26,390 nt of DNA from a virus, in IMG/VR virus record IMGVR_UViG_3300027722_000025, positions 1 to 26,390 of that record; one strand, 5' to 3'. Position 1 is the first letter of the stretch. The number at the start of each line of letters is the position of its first letter. Under the pieces are notes generated by a model. It was given only the letters and a program-made list of their open reading frames with translations, did not search any database and was not told the origin of the DNA. Position numbers and translations under genes: made by a program. Below are positions 14,733 through 22,246 of this stretch, in pieces.

Positions 14733-15663
14733 TTGCGAACGTGCACCGACAGTTCGCTGTGTTCGCCGCGCCGCCTGCCGGATCTCCTGGGTATTTCATG
14801 CGCGCACCGTCGGGCATCGCGAACGCCTCGCCGAACCGAACCGTCTTGCCATCCATGGCCACGTGGTCCGCGCGCGAGCGGCCGCGACCGGCGTGGATCC
14901 ATTCCTTAACCAGCGACTCGGCATCGATCTCGCCGCGCTCGACGGCCTGCGTAAGTGCCTCGTCGAGTCCCGCGTGTGCGTTCCGCGCCGACTCGGTGCG
15001 CGCGATCGTCTCCGCTCGATAGGCTATGTAGTTGCGCCGGTACTGCTCGGTCATCTTGTCGATCTGCGCCGGCGTCAACGAGCCGTCTTCGCCTGCCAGT
15101 CGGCGCAGCATCCGATCGCTTCGAGCGTCATGCAGTTCGCGCCCCATCGCGTTGGCAAAATCGCCAGACTCGAGCGCACGCCGGTAGTTCGCCACGTGTC
15201 GCGACTGCTCGGCGGTGAGCCCGAGCCCCTCGCGGATATCGCGCGCTACCTCGCGCGGATTCGCATTGCGCCGCTGACCTTCAATGATCGCGGTGTGGGC
15301 CATCGTGCGGGTGTCATTGGTAACGCCGACGACCCACTCCAACTCGTTGCGCTGCGCCGCGCGAATCGCTCGGGCGTTCGTCACGTCGAATCGCACGAGC
15401 TTGTCGGCGAGTGCTGGCTGCGCGTCGAGCCACTTCGCGCCGGCCTTGCCTGCAGTCGTAAACGCGCCGTGGGTCTCGGCGGCGAACATGCGCGCGGCTT
15501 GCTCGACCTCTTTGACCACGCCCTGGACGTCGCCACGAATGAGTCGCTCCTCGATCGCGTCGAGCGAGTTCTGACTACGCAGCCAATCCGACACGTCGAG
15601 CCATGACGCGCCAAGCGCCTTCTCGATGATGGCGAGCAGCTTGGCCATTTCACGCTCGCTCAT
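14716..15663 (-). CDS. Minor head protein, phage Mu F/SPP1 gp7-like
   Basis: A 315-residue protein started at the ATG at 15663; the frame is open much further upstream, but that part overlaps the next gene and lacks protein character. The C-terminal half is diagnostic of the family: YRAETIARTESARNAHAGLD, EWIHAGRGRSRADHVAMDG, AFAMPDGARMKYPGDPAGG, and NTANCRCTFA. The earlier part is helical (SEREMAKLLAIIEKALG, SRHVANYRRALESGDFANAM). Mu F-like proteins are minor head proteins needed for head assembly. The ATG overlaps the stop of the preceding gene (ATGA). Confidence 0.88.
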   Translation of the reverse strand: MSEREMAKLLAIIEKALGASWLDVSDWLRSQNSLDAIEERLIRGDVQGVVKEVEQAARMFAAETHGAFTTAGKAGAKWLDAQPALADKLVRFDVTNARAIRAAQRNELEWVVGVTNDTRTMAHTAIIEGQRRNANPREVARDIREGLGLTAEQSRHVANYRRALESGDFANAMGRELHDARSDRMLRRLAGEDGSLTPAQIDKMTEQYRRNYIAYRAETIARTESARNAHAGLDEALTQAVERGEIDAESLVKEWIHAGRGRSRADHVAMDGKTVRFGEAFAMPDGARMKYPGDPAGGAANTANCRCTFATTIGA

Positions 15664-16169
15664 GTCCCCATCAATCCTCTCGCGACGTCCTCGTCCATCA
15701 CGACGCACAGCGTGCGCAGTAGCGTGTCGCGCGTCAGCATCTGCGGCAGCCCATCGCGCAACCCACGATCGTAGAGGTACGGCGCGAGCCGGTGATCGCT
15801 GCCGGGCGCTACCTCGCTGTGTGGGTCGATCGGCCGCACGCCGTCCGCGGTGACGAGCTCGAGCGACTCGTGCATGCAGTATCCCGCCCACGCCGCGGCC
15901 ATCCATGCCTGCGCGAGTCGCACGCCGGGGAAGTAGCAGAGCCGAACCGACGACACGGCGAATCGATCGCGGCGGTGGCCGTCGACGGTATCGCGCGTCC
16001 AGTCGAGGCCGACCGAGAGAATCGGCGGCAACCCATTGGCGAGCTTGAGCACCACGACGCTTTCGCGGTTGGGATGCTCGAGTCGCATCGGCGCGAATGC
16101 GTCCCGCCACAGCACAAACAGCGACGACGGGGAACCCGACTCGACGAGAATCAGCTGCGACACAGGCAC
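15660..16169 (-). CDS. Hypothetical phage head-region protein
   Basis: 169 residues from a GTG at 16169; an in-frame GTG at 16163 would remove two. Not assigned to a function. Notable segments are SSLFVLWRDAFAPMRLEHPN, LAQAWMAAAWAGYCMHESLE, GVRPIDPHSEVAPGSDH and YDRGLRDGLPQMLTRDTLLR. The 'AAW.GY..HE..ELVT..G..piDPH' string looks conserved, with His and Glu residues that could bind metal, but no known active site is evident. It overlaps the upstream gene by 19 bases and the Mu F-like gene by ATGA. Confidence 0.7.
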   Translation of the reverse strand: MPVSQLILVESGSPSSLFVLWRDAFAPMRLEHPNRESVVVLKLANGLPPILSVGLDWTRDTVDGHRRDRFAVSSVRLCYFPGVRLAQAWMAAAWAGYCMHESLELVTADGVRPIDPHSEVAPGSDHRLAPYLYDRGLRDGLPQMLTRDTLLRTLCVVMDEDVARGLMGT

Positions 16170-16519
16170 TCGAACACCGCTCCTGCCGGGTCGCGGTCGA
16201 CGCCGACGACGTTCTGCGTGAGCCCTTCGATCGTGATGCGATCTTTCGTTGCAGGCGCCACATCGCCCAACGAGGAGCCGAACAGCATCACGACGCGATC
16301 GGTCTTCTCGACCAGCGTCCCGCCGATCTTCTCTTTCGTCGTCGACTTGACCAGGCCTTGACAGGTGACGCTCGTGGTCGTCGGGTTCGTCCCCGCCGAT
16401 GGCTGACCGACCGTGCGCGTGCCGGGCGTAACACGAATCAACGTCGCCGCCTTGGTCATGCCGGCCGACGACAGCGCCGAACCGACGGCTTGTTTGATCA
16501 GTGCGAGGGTGTCAGGCAT
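16151..16519 (-). CDS. Head-tail connector/neck-type protein
   Basis: A 122-residue protein with the pattern of a small neck or connector group: SAGMTKAATLIRVTPGTR, then TSVTCQGLVKSTTKEKIGGT, LVEKTDRVVMLFGSSLG, and RITIEGLTQNVVGVDRDPAG ending VFECLCRS. The 'iggTlVekxDRvvxlfG..l......D.ItI.G......vdRDPAGA.y.c' layout is a beta-barrel seen in proteins between portal-proximal adaptor and minor head genes. A stopper role is plausible but unproven. It overlaps both neighbours. Confidence 0.65.
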   Translation of the reverse strand: MPDTLALIKQAVGSALSSAGMTKAATLIRVTPGTRTVGQPSAGTNPTTTSVTCQGLVKSTTKEKIGGTLVEKTDRVVMLFGSSLGDVAPATKDRITIEGLTQNVVGVDRDPAGAVFECLCRS

Positions 16520-16712
16520 TGCGCCGCTCCTGTCTTTTCCGTGCGGCCGCGTTCAACGCGAGACCTTCGATCTCGACGCGCCGCTCCGCCGCGGCGACCG
16601 CTCGGTACGCGTTCTCGAGATCGAGAAACAGATCGTCCGAGATCTCGAAATCTCCGTCATCTTGGCCGGGGCCATAGATCAGGACCTCGTAGTTCCGCGC
16701 GACGAACTTCAC
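16512..16712 (-). CDS. Small hypothetical protein (66 aa)
   Basis: It begins at a GTG at 16712 that overlaps the TGA of the membrane protein gene (GTGA), giving KFVARNYEVLIYGPGQDDG and then DLFLDLENAYRAVAAAERR, ending in a basic tail. The frame continues upstream, but that part lacks protein character and lies over the previous gene. Not recognised. Its acidic first half and helical second half, and the coupled position in the connector operon, argue for a real small protein. Confidence 0.65.
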   Translation of the reverse strand: MKFVARNYEVLIYGPGQDDGDFEISDDLFLDLENAYRAVAAAERRVEIEGLALNAAARKRQERRNA

Positions 16713-16867
16713 CGCGTCACCGCAGCGTGAACCAAACCGATCGCGAGCATCACGAACGCAAACGCGACCGACCATCGCGGCAACACGATGTCAGTCGGTT
16801 CGGCGAGCCTAACGCTGCGCCGCCACCTGACCGACTCCACCGCTCGACCCCACCGTCGCCCCGACAT
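16709..16867 (-). CDS. Small single-pass membrane protein (52 aa)
   Basis: The ATG at 16867 overlaps the stop of the upstream connector gene (TGATG), and the stop overlaps the next start (GTGA). The N-terminus is very basic (SGRRWGRAVESVRWRRSVR), followed by a hydrophobic segment near residues 32-48 (WSVAFAFVMLAIGLVHAAV). It would insert with the basic end inside. A membrane protein amid connector genes is unexpected; a superinfection-related or holin-like role is possible but nothing shows it. Confidence 0.65.
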   Translation of the reverse strand: MSGRRWGRAVESVRWRRSVRLAEPTDIVLPRWSVAFAFVMLAIGLVHAAVTR

Positions 16868-17397
16868 CAGTACGGCTCCTCGCGATCGTAGTCGTTGCAG
16901 TCCGAGAACGGCGATTCGCAATCGCCATCCTGCGAGTAACCACCGATCACGGTCACGCCCGCGCTGCCGAGATACGCACCGATCAGCCGCTGCACGATCG
17001 GCGGCAGCTTGGTCGCGGTGCCCGCCTCGAGCGTGGCCGGGGCGAAATATTCGACGCCTGCGCCGCCGGCAGACACCGATCGAATGTTCGAGCCCGCGGA
17101 CAGCGACGACGTCAGCGACGCATCGGCAAGGATTAACACTGCGAGCTCGTACTGCGCGGTCGCGAACGCCGCGATCAGGTCGCGCTCCGCGAACGTGTCG
17201 GCGTCCTCGTTCCATACCTGGGAGTTGAGGTAACGAACCGCGGCAGCGAGCGTGCGCTTCCTGAGATCGTCCGTAGCGAGCGCCGTCCACGCGTCGTACG
17301 TCGATCCGTACGACATCGCGATGTATGTCTGCGCGGCTGCATACGTCCCGTGGATCGTCTCGCTGGCCCCGCCCGTGAGTGTGATGACTTCGCTCAT
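16867..17397 (-). CDS. Head-tail connector, DnaT-like/adaptor protein
   Basis: 176 residues from the ATG at 17397, which overlaps the portal gene stop (ATGA). The sequence ASETIHGTYAAAQTYIAMSY, then DAWTALATDDLRKRTLAAA and VRYLNSQVWNEDADTF, followed by DLIAAFATAQYELAVLILAD, is the helical adaptor pattern ('tY.t.aqA..Y......y..W.al..d.rk..l..A.ryL') annotated as DnaT-like ssDNA-binding or head-tail connector protein. The position directly after portal supports the connector reading over a replication role. Confidence 0.75.
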   Translation of the reverse strand: MSEVITLTGGASETIHGTYAAAQTYIAMSYGSTYDAWTALATDDLRKRTLAAAVRYLNSQVWNEDADTFAERDLIAAFATAQYELAVLILADASLTSSLSAGSNIRSVSAGGAGVEYFAPATLEAGTATKLPPIVQRLIGAYLGSAGVTVIGGYSQDGDCESPFSDCNDYDREEPY

Positions 17398-18857
17398 GCC
17401 GCGGCCTCCTCGGTTTCCGGATCGTCCTCGTCGAGCAGATCCTCGGCACCCGTCGGATCCTCTGTGTCGTCGATTTCTGGATCCGGATCGAGCGCGGCGG
17501 GCGCGCGCGGGGACTCTATTTCGATCCGCTCGGGCTGAGGCGGCAACCGCAACCGACCGCGCAGCACATCGGTCGCCGGGTCGTCGGGCATCAAGCCGGC
17601 TTGCGTAATCAGCGCCAGCGAGCGGCACGCGGTCTCGACGGCGTCCGTACTGATCGGCTCGGCCACGAGCCGCGGTGCGCACGTGTCGGGGTCGAGCCCG
17701 TTGCGCGCGACCAGCCGACGACCAAGCTGCATCGTGGCAAACCAGCCGAGCTCGTTCAGGGTCGTTTGAATGTTGGTCTCGAACGTCGAGGTCTTGTCGT
17801 CGTGCATTGCATACGAGCCCGAGCTATCGGCACCCATCAACGCGAACTCGATCCCGAGCACGCGCGCGATCTGGAGCTCGACACGACGGATGGCGATGTC
17901 CGTCGGTCCCATGTTCGCGGTCTCGCTGCGAACGATCTCGAGCGCCCACTTGGCGATTGCGGTCGGCGTGCCGTCGGGGTTCTTGTACGTGCTCGAGTCG
18001 AGCAGCAGATACATCGCCTCTTCGGGCGTCTTGTTGCGGTTCACCATCACGGTGCGAAGCGCGAGCGTCGCGGCATCGATCTGTGTCTGCACCGTCGCGG
18101 CATCGGACGTCCCGAGTTGTGCGACGATCTCGGCAATCGGTGCACGGCCAAGCGGCGTACCGCCCATGTCGCGCACGAGCGCAGAACCCTCCATCTTCTC
18201 GAGCACGGCGAGTCGACGAACGTGCTCGATCACGTGACGGAGCAACCCGACGCCGTCGGGTGAATCGGCGAGCGTGTCGTCGACGCAATAAAAGCATTCG
18301 TCGAGCGGAATCTCGATCTCGAGACCGGACTGACGCGTCCGCTGGATCACCGCGTCGAATGGGGCGCGCTCATCCTTTCGCAACCACCGCTCGATCGAGT
18401 GCTGGGGTCGGTGCTCGATTTCAGAATAGACGATCATGCCGTCCGGTCGACGACGCATCGATGTCGCATGCAACGAGAACCCGAGCAGCCGATACATTGC
18501 CGCCTTGCGAACCACCGAACTCCACGGCCGTAGCATCGGCGTTTGGATGAGCCCCTGCTCGACGATGTCGACTCCCTTGCGTGCGCCCTTGCCGCCAGCC
18601 TTGTTCTCTTCGATGTGCCACTCCGTGCCGGACAGCAAATTGCCAAAGTATCGGATCCCGGTGGCCACGACCGGCGTGTTGTAGCTCTCGCTGTACGTAA
18701 GCCACTTGCGTGATCCGGTCAGGTCTCCGTGTCGCTCGCCTGACGCGATGAATCCAGCGTAGGCGACGACGTCGGTAGTGCCACGAGCGGCGGCCTTGGC
18801 GATGCCGCGTCCCGCTGGGTTCGGCGACGGCCCGCCTTTGGTCCACGGCTGTTTCAC
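17394..18857 (-). CDS. Portal protein
   Basis: A 487-residue protein from a GTG at 18857. It follows the large terminase gene, as portal genes do. Supporting features are YNTPVVATGIRYFGNLLSGT and EWHIEE near residues 60-85, EQGLIQTPMLRPWSSVVRKA, then the core ECFYCVDDTLADSPDGVGLL and RHVIEHVRRLAVLEKMEGS, DIAIRRVELQIARVLGIEFA with DSSGSYAMHDDKTSTFETNI, and a very acidic C-terminus (GAEDLLDEDDPETEE). The pattern resembles DUF935-like (Mu gp29-type) portals. The portal forms the dodecameric DNA gate of the head. There is no Shine-Dalgarno; TAATCGACCC lies 29 bp upstream. Confidence 0.8.
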   Translation of the reverse strand: MKQPWTKGGPSPNPAGRGIAKAAARGTTDVVAYAGFIASGERHGDLTGSRKWLTYSESYNTPVVATGIRYFGNLLSGTEWHIEENKAGGKGARKGVDIVEQGLIQTPMLRPWSSVVRKAAMYRLLGFSLHATSMRRRPDGMIVYSEIEHRPQHSIERWLRKDERAPFDAVIQRTRQSGLEIEIPLDECFYCVDDTLADSPDGVGLLRHVIEHVRRLAVLEKMEGSALVRDMGGTPLGRAPIAEIVAQLGTSDAATVQTQIDAATLALRTVMVNRNKTPEEAMYLLLDSSTYKNPDGTPTAIAKWALEIVRSETANMGPTDIAIRRVELQIARVLGIEFALMGADSSGSYAMHDDKTSTFETNIQTTLNELGWFATMQLGRRLVARNGLDPDTCAPRLVAEPISTDAVETACRSLALITQAGLMPDDPATDVLRGRLRLPPQPERIEIESPRAPAALDPDPEIDDTEDPTGAEDLLDEDDPETEEAAA

Positions 18858-18886
18858 ACCAGAACAGTCGGCGAACAGGCGGATCA

Positions 18887-18896
18887 GGGTCGATTA
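18887..18896 (-). promoter_or_regulatory. TAATCGACCC motif upstream of the portal gene
   Basis: Minus-strand TAATCGACCC in the 52-bp gap between terminase and portal genes, 29 bp upstream of the portal GTG. Confidence 0.5.
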
Positions 18897-18909
18897 CACA
18901 GCTTCGTGG

Positions 18910-20403
18910 CTATCCCACGAACCCGCCGTGGATCACCTCGGCGTTGCCGCCCTGCACCAGCCGCGCATAGCCGCGCGACAGCGCGTCGATCCGATCCTTG
19001 AACATGCCGCGCGGAAACGACTTGGCTTCGTTGACGAACCCGCGGTTCCACGCGCCGCGCACCAGGATCAGGTTCTTGGCCTTGCACTGCGATGCGATCG
19101 GCTGCGCGCGATGTTCTTTCGAGCCGGATTCCGGAGAGAACAGAAACGTCCGGCCATGGAACCGCCGCGCCATTGCGGACACCTGCACCTTGCCAGCCTG
19201 GCCCGGATCCTGCGGCACGTCGATAATCGTATCCTGCGCATCCGCGTTGCAGGTCATCGCGACATGGTCCTCGAGCCCCGCGGCCTCGATCCGATCGCAC
19301 GTGACATCGAGCAGGTACAACTTGCCGTTGGGGGCGCGCTTGATCTTCGTCGACGCCGTGAACGGCGACGTCTTGCGCACCGAGCCGGCGAAGTCCCATG
19401 AGCGTACCGTGACACCACCGGCGGGCACCTCGTCGAGCTCGCAGACTTGATCGAACCACTCTTCGGCGAACATGCCTCCACCGCGCGGGATCGGTAACTG
19501 GTCGAGCTGGCCTGCAACCGCGTAGTCACCACCCCACGACGCAAGCTGGATCTTGAGCGCATCGACACCCTCGCGCGAGAACCGCTCAGGGAACGCCAGC
19601 TCGCCGTCGACCGTGCGTGGATCACTCCAGCTGATCGCCGTCGGCTTGTGCGCATAGGCGATGTACGGGTGGCCCGTGCGCCACTCCATCGGAATGCACA
19701 GGTGCACGTCCCCGAAGTGGCTCGACAGGATGTGACCGGACACGTCGCGATCGCCCGTGCGCTGCATGATCGTGACCTGCGCGAACGTCTGCTCGTCGTT
19801 GACACGCGTAGGTAACACCTCGGTCAAGAACTGCAGCGCGCCGTCGAGTTTGGCGTCGGAGTCAACGTCCTTGGTGTTGTTCGGATCGTCGAGGATCGCT
19901 CGATCGCCGCGCTTGCCCATGACGGCGCCGCCGACCGAGGTCGCGAGCGCGAACCCGGTCCGAGTGTTCTCGAACATCGTCTTGGCGTTCTGATCGTCGG
20001 CGAGTTTGACGCGATTCCCCCACAGCGCCTGATAGGTGTCGCTCTCGACGAGCCGGCGTAGCTTCATGTTGTTGGTCACAGTCAGCGACCCGACGTAGCC
20101 GGCGAAGATGTAGCGAAGGTCGGCGCGATTGCGCGGGCCCCACTCCCATGCGGGCCAGAACACGCACGTGGCCAGCGACTTCATGAATCCCGGCGGGACG
20201 TTGATCAGCAGGCGCTTGATCTCGCCCGACGTAACCGCTTCGAGATGCTCACAGATCGCATCGATCGCCCAGCCGCGGATGAACTCGCGACCAGGCTCGA
20301 CGACCGGCCACAGCATCCGGATGAAGTTGACCAACCGATCTTCGGCGAGCGACTTCTCGATCGCCGCGCGATGCCAGCGCAGCTCAGTGCTCGACAGGTT
20401 CAT
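18910..20403 (-). CDS. terL: Terminase large subunit
   Basis: 497 residues from the ATG at 20403; a TTG one codon earlier is less likely. The ATPase has a Walker A-like loop LLINVPPGFMKS (residues 65-76, with Lys75 Ser76) and a Walker B segment RAILDDP (168-174). The nuclease half has the expected acidic residues: VRSWDFAGS (Asp337), IIDVPQDPG (Asp395/Asp399) and KDRIDALSRG (Asp470/Asp473). It cuts concatemers and pumps DNA into the prohead through the portal. The start overlaps the small subunit gene by 20 bases. The family call is firm. The packaging mode (cos or pac) cannot be read from the sequence. Confidence 0.93.
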   Translation of the reverse strand: MNLSSTELRWHRAAIEKSLAEDRLVNFIRMLWPVVEPGREFIRGWAIDAICEHLEAVTSGEIKRLLINVPPGFMKSLATCVFWPAWEWGPRNRADLRYIFAGYVGSLTVTNNMKLRRLVESDTYQALWGNRVKLADDQNAKTMFENTRTGFALATSVGGAVMGKRGDRAILDDPNNTKDVDSDAKLDGALQFLTEVLPTRVNDEQTFAQVTIMQRTGDRDVSGHILSSHFGDVHLCIPMEWRTGHPYIAYAHKPTAISWSDPRTVDGELAFPERFSREGVDALKIQLASWGGDYAVAGQLDQLPIPRGGGMFAEEWFDQVCELDEVPAGGVTVRSWDFAGSVRKTSPFTASTKIKRAPNGKLYLLDVTCDRIEAAGLEDHVAMTCNADAQDTIIDVPQDPGQAGKVQVSAMARRFHGRTFLFSPESGSKEHRAQPIASQCKAKNLILVRGAWNRGFVNEAKSFPRGMFKDRIDALSRGYARLVQGGNAEVIHGGFVG

Positions 20404-20803
20404 CAACCGGCGCCACGATCAGCTCGATCTCGGTGAGCGCCTCGAGCAGCTTCTCGCGCCGATCCTCGGGCACCTTGGACCAGTCGACGGGCGATTCTTC
20501 GCTGCCCTCGATCACCACGGTCTCCTTGGGCTTGCCGAGCAGCCGCACGCCGGCTTCCCCGGCGGCGTAGATCCAGTTCGAATCCCTGGGACCCTGCGGT
20601 CCGGCGAACGCAACCGGTAGGATCATCGCCCACCACTTCGCGCGTGCCTCCGCGGGTGTCGTCGGCAGCGACGGATCGATCGCCCCCGCCGCCCTGAGAT
20701 CGTTGACGATCGACGGGCGTCCGCCTGCGTTGCGCCGCGGATCCGCGCCCTTCCGAAACGGCCCTCCGCCCTTGCCGAGTAACTGCTTACCGTCGCTGCT
20801 CAC
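20384..20803 (-). CDS. Probable terminase small subunit
   Basis: 139 residues from a GTG at 20803, overlapping the large subunit gene by 20 bases. The first segment (GGGPFRKGADPRRNAGGRP) is the basic phage-packaging style N-terminus. It is followed by helical RAKWWAMILPVAFAGPQGP and WIYAAGEAGVRLLGKPKET, and an acidic C-terminus (LTEIELIVAPVDEPVEH). There is no classic HTH that I can see. The assignment rests on gene order and size, and a different packaging accessory is possible. Confidence 0.6.
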   Translation of the reverse strand: MSSDGKQLLGKGGGPFRKGADPRRNAGGRPSIVNDLRAAGAIDPSLPTTPAEARAKWWAMILPVAFAGPQGPRDSNWIYAAGEAGVRLLGKPKETVVIEGSEESPVDWSKVPEDRREKLLEALTEIELIVAPVDEPVEH

Positions 20804-20835
20804 ATCCCTAGCGTGTGCCCGCGCGCGCGAGATGC

Positions 20836-21576
20836 CTATTTCGACACCAGCCTGGCCAGCGCACGGAGCCGCTTGTCCTGCACGCGCTCGCGCGCCTGCC
20901 GAACTTTGGCTTGCTCGGCGTCGCGACGCTTGTGGTAGCGATGGCGCTCGACGATCTCCTCGCCGGCGCGCAAGGCCAGGGTAAGCTGACCGAGCGCCGC
21001 CATCCGAGCGGCGTCGCGATCTGCATCGGTCAGCGCTTTCCCCTCGGGGGATGCCAGGTAGGCCACTCCCTCGCGGTAGCGCTCTATGCCGGTGTCGAGG
21101 ATCTTGCGGTCGAAGTCGTCGCAGTCGTCGATCGACGGGGCGCCGCGCTTGCCGCCGCGCAACCGGATGCGTCCCGCGTTGGTCGGCGAGTTCTCCCACG
21201 GGATCATCCGGGCGGAGAGACGATCTCCCTTGTTATCAACACTGCTATCAACACCCGGTTTGCGTGCCCGACCGGACGCGATCAGGCATACCGCGCACCG
21301 CGATCGGCCCTTAACGCGCTCACGCCGACAGCACAGCAGGCACAGCGCATTAGACTTCGTGCGCCGACGCTCTTGATAGATCCGGCTGCTCTCATTCAGC
21401 GCGGCGCGGTGCTCGCTACAACGTAGGCAGTCCTCGTCGGCGAGATTCGGACAGCCCCGTTGAACGCATCGCCCAGACTCCTTGCGGGCCTGGTAGCTGT
21501 TATCAACACTGGCATCAACACCGTCGTCGGACACCGATGAAACGAGCGTTGCACAGGACCCAGAGAACAGCGTCAT
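20836..21576 (-). CDS. Cys-rich protein with two zinc-binding modules
   Basis: A 246-residue protein. The first Cys cluster (RCVQRGCPN...CLRCSEH) and the second (ALCLLCCRRERVKGRSRCAV, with a final C) each resemble a small zinc knuckle. Twice the sequence contains GVDxSVDN, encoded by near-identical 25-bp DNA repeats. The C-terminal half is helical and basic (IERYREGVAYLASPEGKAL, then EEIVERHRYHKRRDAEQAK). GGAGGGG lies just upstream of the ATG at 21576. Function is unknown. The position just before the terminase genes and the zinc modules suggest nucleic-acid binding, possibly in packaging or regulation. Confidence 0.7.
   Translation of the reverse strand: MTLFSGSCATLVSSVSDDGVDASVDNSYQARKESGRCVQRGCPNLADEDCLRCSEHRAALNESSRIYQERRRTKSNALCLLCCRRERVKGRSRCAVCLIASGRARKPGVDSSVDNKGDRLSARMIPWENSPTNAGRIRLRGGKRGAPSIDDCDDFDRKILDTGIERYREGVAYLASPEGKALTDADRDAARMAALGQLTLALRAGEEIVERHRYHKRRDAEQAKVRQARERVQDKRLRALARLVSK
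21232..21256 (+). repeat. 25-bp direct repeat, copy 1
   Basis: GTTATCAACACTGCTATCAA followed by CACCC, itself two TATCAACAC units 12 bp apart. It matches the second copy at 21499 in 22 of 25 bases. It lies inside the Cys-rich gene and encodes GVDSSVDN on the minus strand. Confidence 0.75.
21499..21523 (+). repeat. 25-bp direct repeat, copy 2
   Basis: GTTATCAACACTGGCATCAA followed by CACCG, 267 bp after copy 1. It encodes GVDASVDN on the minus strand. Confidence 0.75.
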
Positions 21577-21620
21577 TCACCCCTCCGCGAGACACCGTGC
21601 CGATATGTAGTAGTGAGTCG
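21577..21620. other. Short spacer upstream of the Cys-rich gene
   Basis: Contains the ribosome binding site (GGAGGGG on the minus strand) for the ATG at 21576 and a modestly AT-rich TACATAT. No AATCGACCC copy. Confidence 0.4.
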
Positions 21621-21875
21621 CTAGCCCGTCCTGCGGAGCCGGAGATCTCCGCTGCACTCGGCCCGATGAAAGCCGGCGGCGAGACACTCAGTGCACCACG
21701 GCGGTGTCGGGTAGGGCATTTCGCGAACGCGCGCGGCCTTGCCGGCTTCCCCGGCGCGGCACATCTCGCAGCGGAACATCCCGGGCAGCGCCGGCCGGAG
21801 ACAGCACTGCCCGCACAGACCTCGAGCTCGAGCATCGTCGCGGCGCCTTTTCTGGTACGCGGAGCGCTCCGTCAT
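21621..21875 (-). CDS. Small zinc-finger-like protein
   Basis: 84 residues from the ATG at 21875. The frame is open upstream but overlaps the next gene. The arrangement SAYQKRRRDDARARGLCGQC, then CLRPALPGMFRCEMC, then PPWCTECLAAGFHRAECSG, gives two CxxC...CxxC/H-type knuckles. Its first half aligns with the second Cys module of the neighbouring 246-residue protein (Y-Q-x-R-R, then LCxxCCxR, then G..RCxxC), so the two genes carry related modules. The role is unknown; nucleic-acid binding is plausible. Coupled to the upstream gene by ATGA. Confidence 0.7.
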   Translation of the reverse strand: MTERSAYQKRRRDDARARGLCGQCCLRPALPGMFRCEMCRAGEAGKAARVREMPYPTPPWCTECLAAGFHRAECSGDLRLRRTG

Positions 21876-22246
21876 CGACACCTCGGACAGTAGTGCCCCT
21901 TCGGCGTCGTCGCCCACCCGAGTGCGAACACCACCGTGGCCAGTGCATCCTCGTCGGGCATCGGGTCGAACGCCAAAGCGCTCGGACATCGCGCCCCGTC
22001 GCACCGTACGGCGACCGGCCACACCCGCTGTGCACTCGCGGCCTGCGCGATGTCGCGCGCCTCACGTGCTCGCTCGGCCTCGTGGACGAGCCGCCGGTTG
22101 TCTTGGCGCGTCACCTCGAGTTTGCTCTGGACGTCCAGGAGCTCGCGCGCGAACGCATCGGCGAGCGACCGATCGTTCGGGCTGTGCTCTAGCCACCGGA
22201 CCGCCGCCTCTGCCGGGGTCACGATCTCCGCCGTATCAGTTCGCAT
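21872..22246 (-). CDS. Coiled-coil protein with a C-terminal zinc ribbon
   Basis: 124 residues from the ATG at 22246. The N-terminal two-thirds is helical and charged (AEAAVRWLEHSPNDRSLADA, LLDVQSKLEVTRQDNRRLVH, AERAREARDIAQAASAQR). The C-terminus is a ribbon: VRCDGARCPSALAF, then FALGWATTPKGHYCPRC. Such 'CxxxxC...GW....HYCPxC' tails occur in small phage regulators and unknown proteins. It overlaps the nucleotidase gene end by 28 bases and the next gene by ATGA. Confidence 0.7.
   Translation of the reverse strand: MRTDTAEIVTPAEAAVRWLEHSPNDRSLADAFARELLDVQSKLEVTRQDNRRLVHEAERAREARDIAQAASAQRVWPVAVRCDGARCPSALAFDPMPDEDALATVVFALGWATTPKGHYCPRCR

Noticed and set aside
14716-16263. Long 515-codon version of the minor head protein
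   Set aside because: The first ~200 codons are an Arg-rich shadow of the upstream gene. The ATG at 15663, coupled by ATGA, gives a protein of the normal family layout.
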